DNA from: Leishmania martiniquensis
Lineage: Eukaryota; Euglenozoa; Kinetoplastea; Trypanosomatida; Trypanosomatidae
Direction of reading: 5' to 3'
DNA: 64,000 nt
Assembly (NCBI RefSeq): GCF_017916325.1
Contig: NC_090169.1
Location: forward strand, 1-64,000
Positions within the stretch are counted from its first letter, which is position 1; each line of letters opens with the position of its first letter. The notes beneath the pieces are model-generated. The model had not been told where the DNA came from and ran no database searches. It was given only the letters and a program-made list of their open reading frames with translations. Position numbers and translations under genes: made by a program. Positions 62,101 to 64,000 of the stretch are shown piece by piece.

Positions 62101-63610
62101 AAATGCATGCGCTGGTGGTCGGACTCCCCCATTCGCAGTCACGGCTCGGCACACCAAGTCGGCCGCTAATCCCGCAGACGGTTCCAATTTCGACTTCCCC
62201 AGACCAGATGAAGAAATGGTGTCTGACGAGCAATGTAGGGAGAATGGGAGAGGACATGGCGGGAGGCGAAGGTGTCAGGGTGGCTCCCCCTCCACTTGTG
62301 CAGATGCCATCAGAAAGGATGCGCTGCCATCCCGTAAGAGTGGAGTGCACAAGTCAGTCTTCCCCCTCCCCGCACTGTCTGGCCACGCCACGCACGTTTG
62401 GTGACGCGGGCTACGACAGTCTGCGAGAAGAGTAATGGAGCCGTGTAGCTCAATCGTAAGCGTCGTCTCCGTTTCCCCGCGCTCTCTCTCTGATCACAGG
62501 CACACACACACACATACACACACTGTAGCGAGTGCAACGAATGTTCACGCACGAACCGTCTTGGTATGCTCTCTGAGAAACGTTATTTGTATCACAGTGC
62601 CGCCAGAGGCGTCACTGCTCATCGGGATGCCCCTGTGGCAATGTACTAGGGCTCTGCCAAGGAGCCAAGCCGATGACTTGATGCTTGTGACGTGGCATGT
62701 CGCCCGTATCTTTGGTGGTGCGGTGTTGCAAAGAGCCGGTGCCAACGAGCACGTCAGCACCGCCAGCAATGACGTGATGGACTCCTTTCTTGCGTCTCTC
62801 GACAGACACGGCCGAAGGAGCAGAGTGGGGCGGAACACCCGGTGCGGCGCGCACTGCTTCTCTCATCCTACTCGGCATACACGGTGTGCTGTACCGTTGC
62901 CCTATGAAGGAGTCTCTTCTTCGCTGGCTGGAGACCCGAGATAACGGCTAGCGTTGTAGCCTCGTAGGTGTCAAGCGGCTTTTTGGCGATAGCCGCCGCG
63001 AGCTCCGCAGACAGCTCAGCTTACTTGGCTCTCACGGGGACCGAGCTCGTCGAGGAGACGCGGCGCTGAAGGCTGAGAGCTCATGTCGCGATGCTCTCCT
63101 TCATTTTTTGCCTCTTCGCTGTGCAGCGAAGCCGCCTGCACGCCTCACGACAATAACTGATCGATGCTGCACTGGCTTTGGCGCATTCGCAGCGCCAGCC
63201 AGAGTCTGCGGTGACAACCGTGAGGACCCACGAAGAGGGATAACCTCAAAATATCTCGTGCCCCCCCTCCTCCTTCAGGGGGAGAATAGGCGGGAGGTAT
63301 GCCAGCTCACAGATGAGGTGGAGGCCAGGAAGCTCACCGCCCTCAACTCTAGTGATGACAGGGCCTGCAGGAACGCTGAAGGCGGAGGCCGTCGGCGTGT
63401 GCGACCCACTACTTGAAGGCCTCCCTGGACTGCGGCGACCTTCTTTGTACCAGTCGCAAAAAGAGAGCCCGACTTTGCCGAGACATTGAGCATCGGCTTC
63501 GATTTCACTGAAAGCGAAGAGGATGAAGTAATCTCCTCCCCAGCCTCTCCACCTGACTACGCGGCTTTTTTGACGACTGCTGCAGGCCGAGAAGCGCTCT
63601 GGTGAAAAGC
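59200..63610 (+). pseudogene. Decayed coding region, possibly a degenerate mobile element
   Basis: No intact gene, yet many protein-like stretches appear in changing plus-strand frames. Examples: VLRSVLREARAQTVAQQPQP (ending near 59897) continues after a frame change as EAWATVRSALLAAKCAA, a stop, then GVGQAFKTAGKDASGARGEC (60 kb region); TDADMRKALPAADVLERSAA (60869 onward); RDVERLQRIGNAVLRVLRLL (about 61770); and VPVAKREPDFAETLSIGFDF (about 63450) running to a TGA near 63604. The DNA is about as GC-rich as coding sequence and lacks the pyrimidine runs of true intergenic DNA here. This is the look of a multi-kilobase gene or retroelement with many frameshifts. No family is recognised with confidence. 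Confidence 0.4.
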
Positions 63611-64000
63611 GCTGCGACAGTTACCACGTGCGCATGCACGGCAGCGTAGCCTTCGCTGCATGCCTCCACCACGAAGGCCACGTACCGTGCTCGCCAATCG
63701 ATCAGCTGACGCTCTACTGAGTCAGGAACGCCGATTTCGCACATGGGCGCACACGCATGTACACCCATGCACGCGTTCACTATGTAAACCTGCGCTTCCA
63801 TGTGTGTATGTTGCCTCTCTGGCGTGATCGCGTGTGGTGTCTTGTCGGCAAGCGCTCACAGCGAATTCTTCTCTGGATTGCTGTAAGCCGTTCTCTACGG
63901 GCCTCCAGGCAGCCTTCCCTCGCCGCACCTCGTGGAGCGGCACTTGCGCACTAGAAGTGTCCCTCCTATCACTGTAGCGCACAAACGTCTGTTTGGGGTT
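63611..64000. other. Right edge of window
   Basis: No gene supported. A minus-strand frame at about 63505-63730 has reasonable protein character (contains LIDWRARYVAFVVEACSEGY) but no clear ATG context and no recognised family. Confidence 0.4.

Noticed and set aside
62436..62480. A tRNA-like D-arm sequence (GTAGCTCAATCGTAAGCG)
   Set aside because: No matching T-arm (GTTCGAATC-type box B) or acceptor stem could be found nearby.

Overview
The window is the left end of a trypanosomatid chromosome, most likely Leishmania or a close Leishmaniinae relative. It begins with C-strand telomere (CCCTAA repeats). The genes are intronless, and almost all lie on one strand as a directional polycistron. 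Intergenic regions carry pyrimidine tracts followed by AG, as expected for spliced-leader trans-splicing. SIDER2-like degenerate retroposons are present. The gene order (haem peroxidase/APX, glucose-6-phosphate dehydrogenase, HPP-family pair, adenylate kinase, cluster of malate dehydrogenases) matches what I remember of the start of Leishmania chromosome 34. The species was not determined; the G6PDH looks clearly diverged from the L. major-type protein I know.

Layout: 1-2240 is telomere, ending in a long homogeneous CCCTTAA heptamer array. 2241-5139 is subtelomeric with no intact gene. A single minus-strand gene (membrane-anchored short-chain dehydrogenase) faces the telomere. 6061-7870 is a divergent strand-switch region with a G15 tract and a SIDER-like copy; both transcription units probably start here. 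From 7871 to 58727 every gene is on the plus strand: LRR protein, NAK-type kinase, DnaJ membrane protein, CLPTM1-family protein, two uncharacterised proteins, APX, G6PDH, two HPP membrane proteins, a PCI/CSN1-like protein, a PrimPol-like primase-polymerase, adenylate kinase, a small candidate gene, an adenylate kinase paralogue, and four malate dehydrogenase family genes. 58728-64000 has no intact gene but holds open stretches in shifting frames that look like decayed coding sequence.

Several genes share a redox/carbon theme: G6PDH makes NADPH, APX removes peroxide, and the MDHs interconvert malate and oxaloacetate. Trypanosomatid neighbours are co-transcribed constitutively, so this neighbourhood need not imply co-regulation.

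Most notable points: two of the four MDH paralogues have lost catalytic residues (His to Arg; Asp/His to Asn/Leu); the two intact MDHs share a perfect 373-bp tract covering the whole active site (gene conversion); a 486-bp intergenic block is repeated without visible change between the HPP genes and between MDH genes; two 611-bp SIDER2-like copies differ at one visible base. Several open frames begin at GTG or TTG; I moved these starts to the first in-frame ATG.
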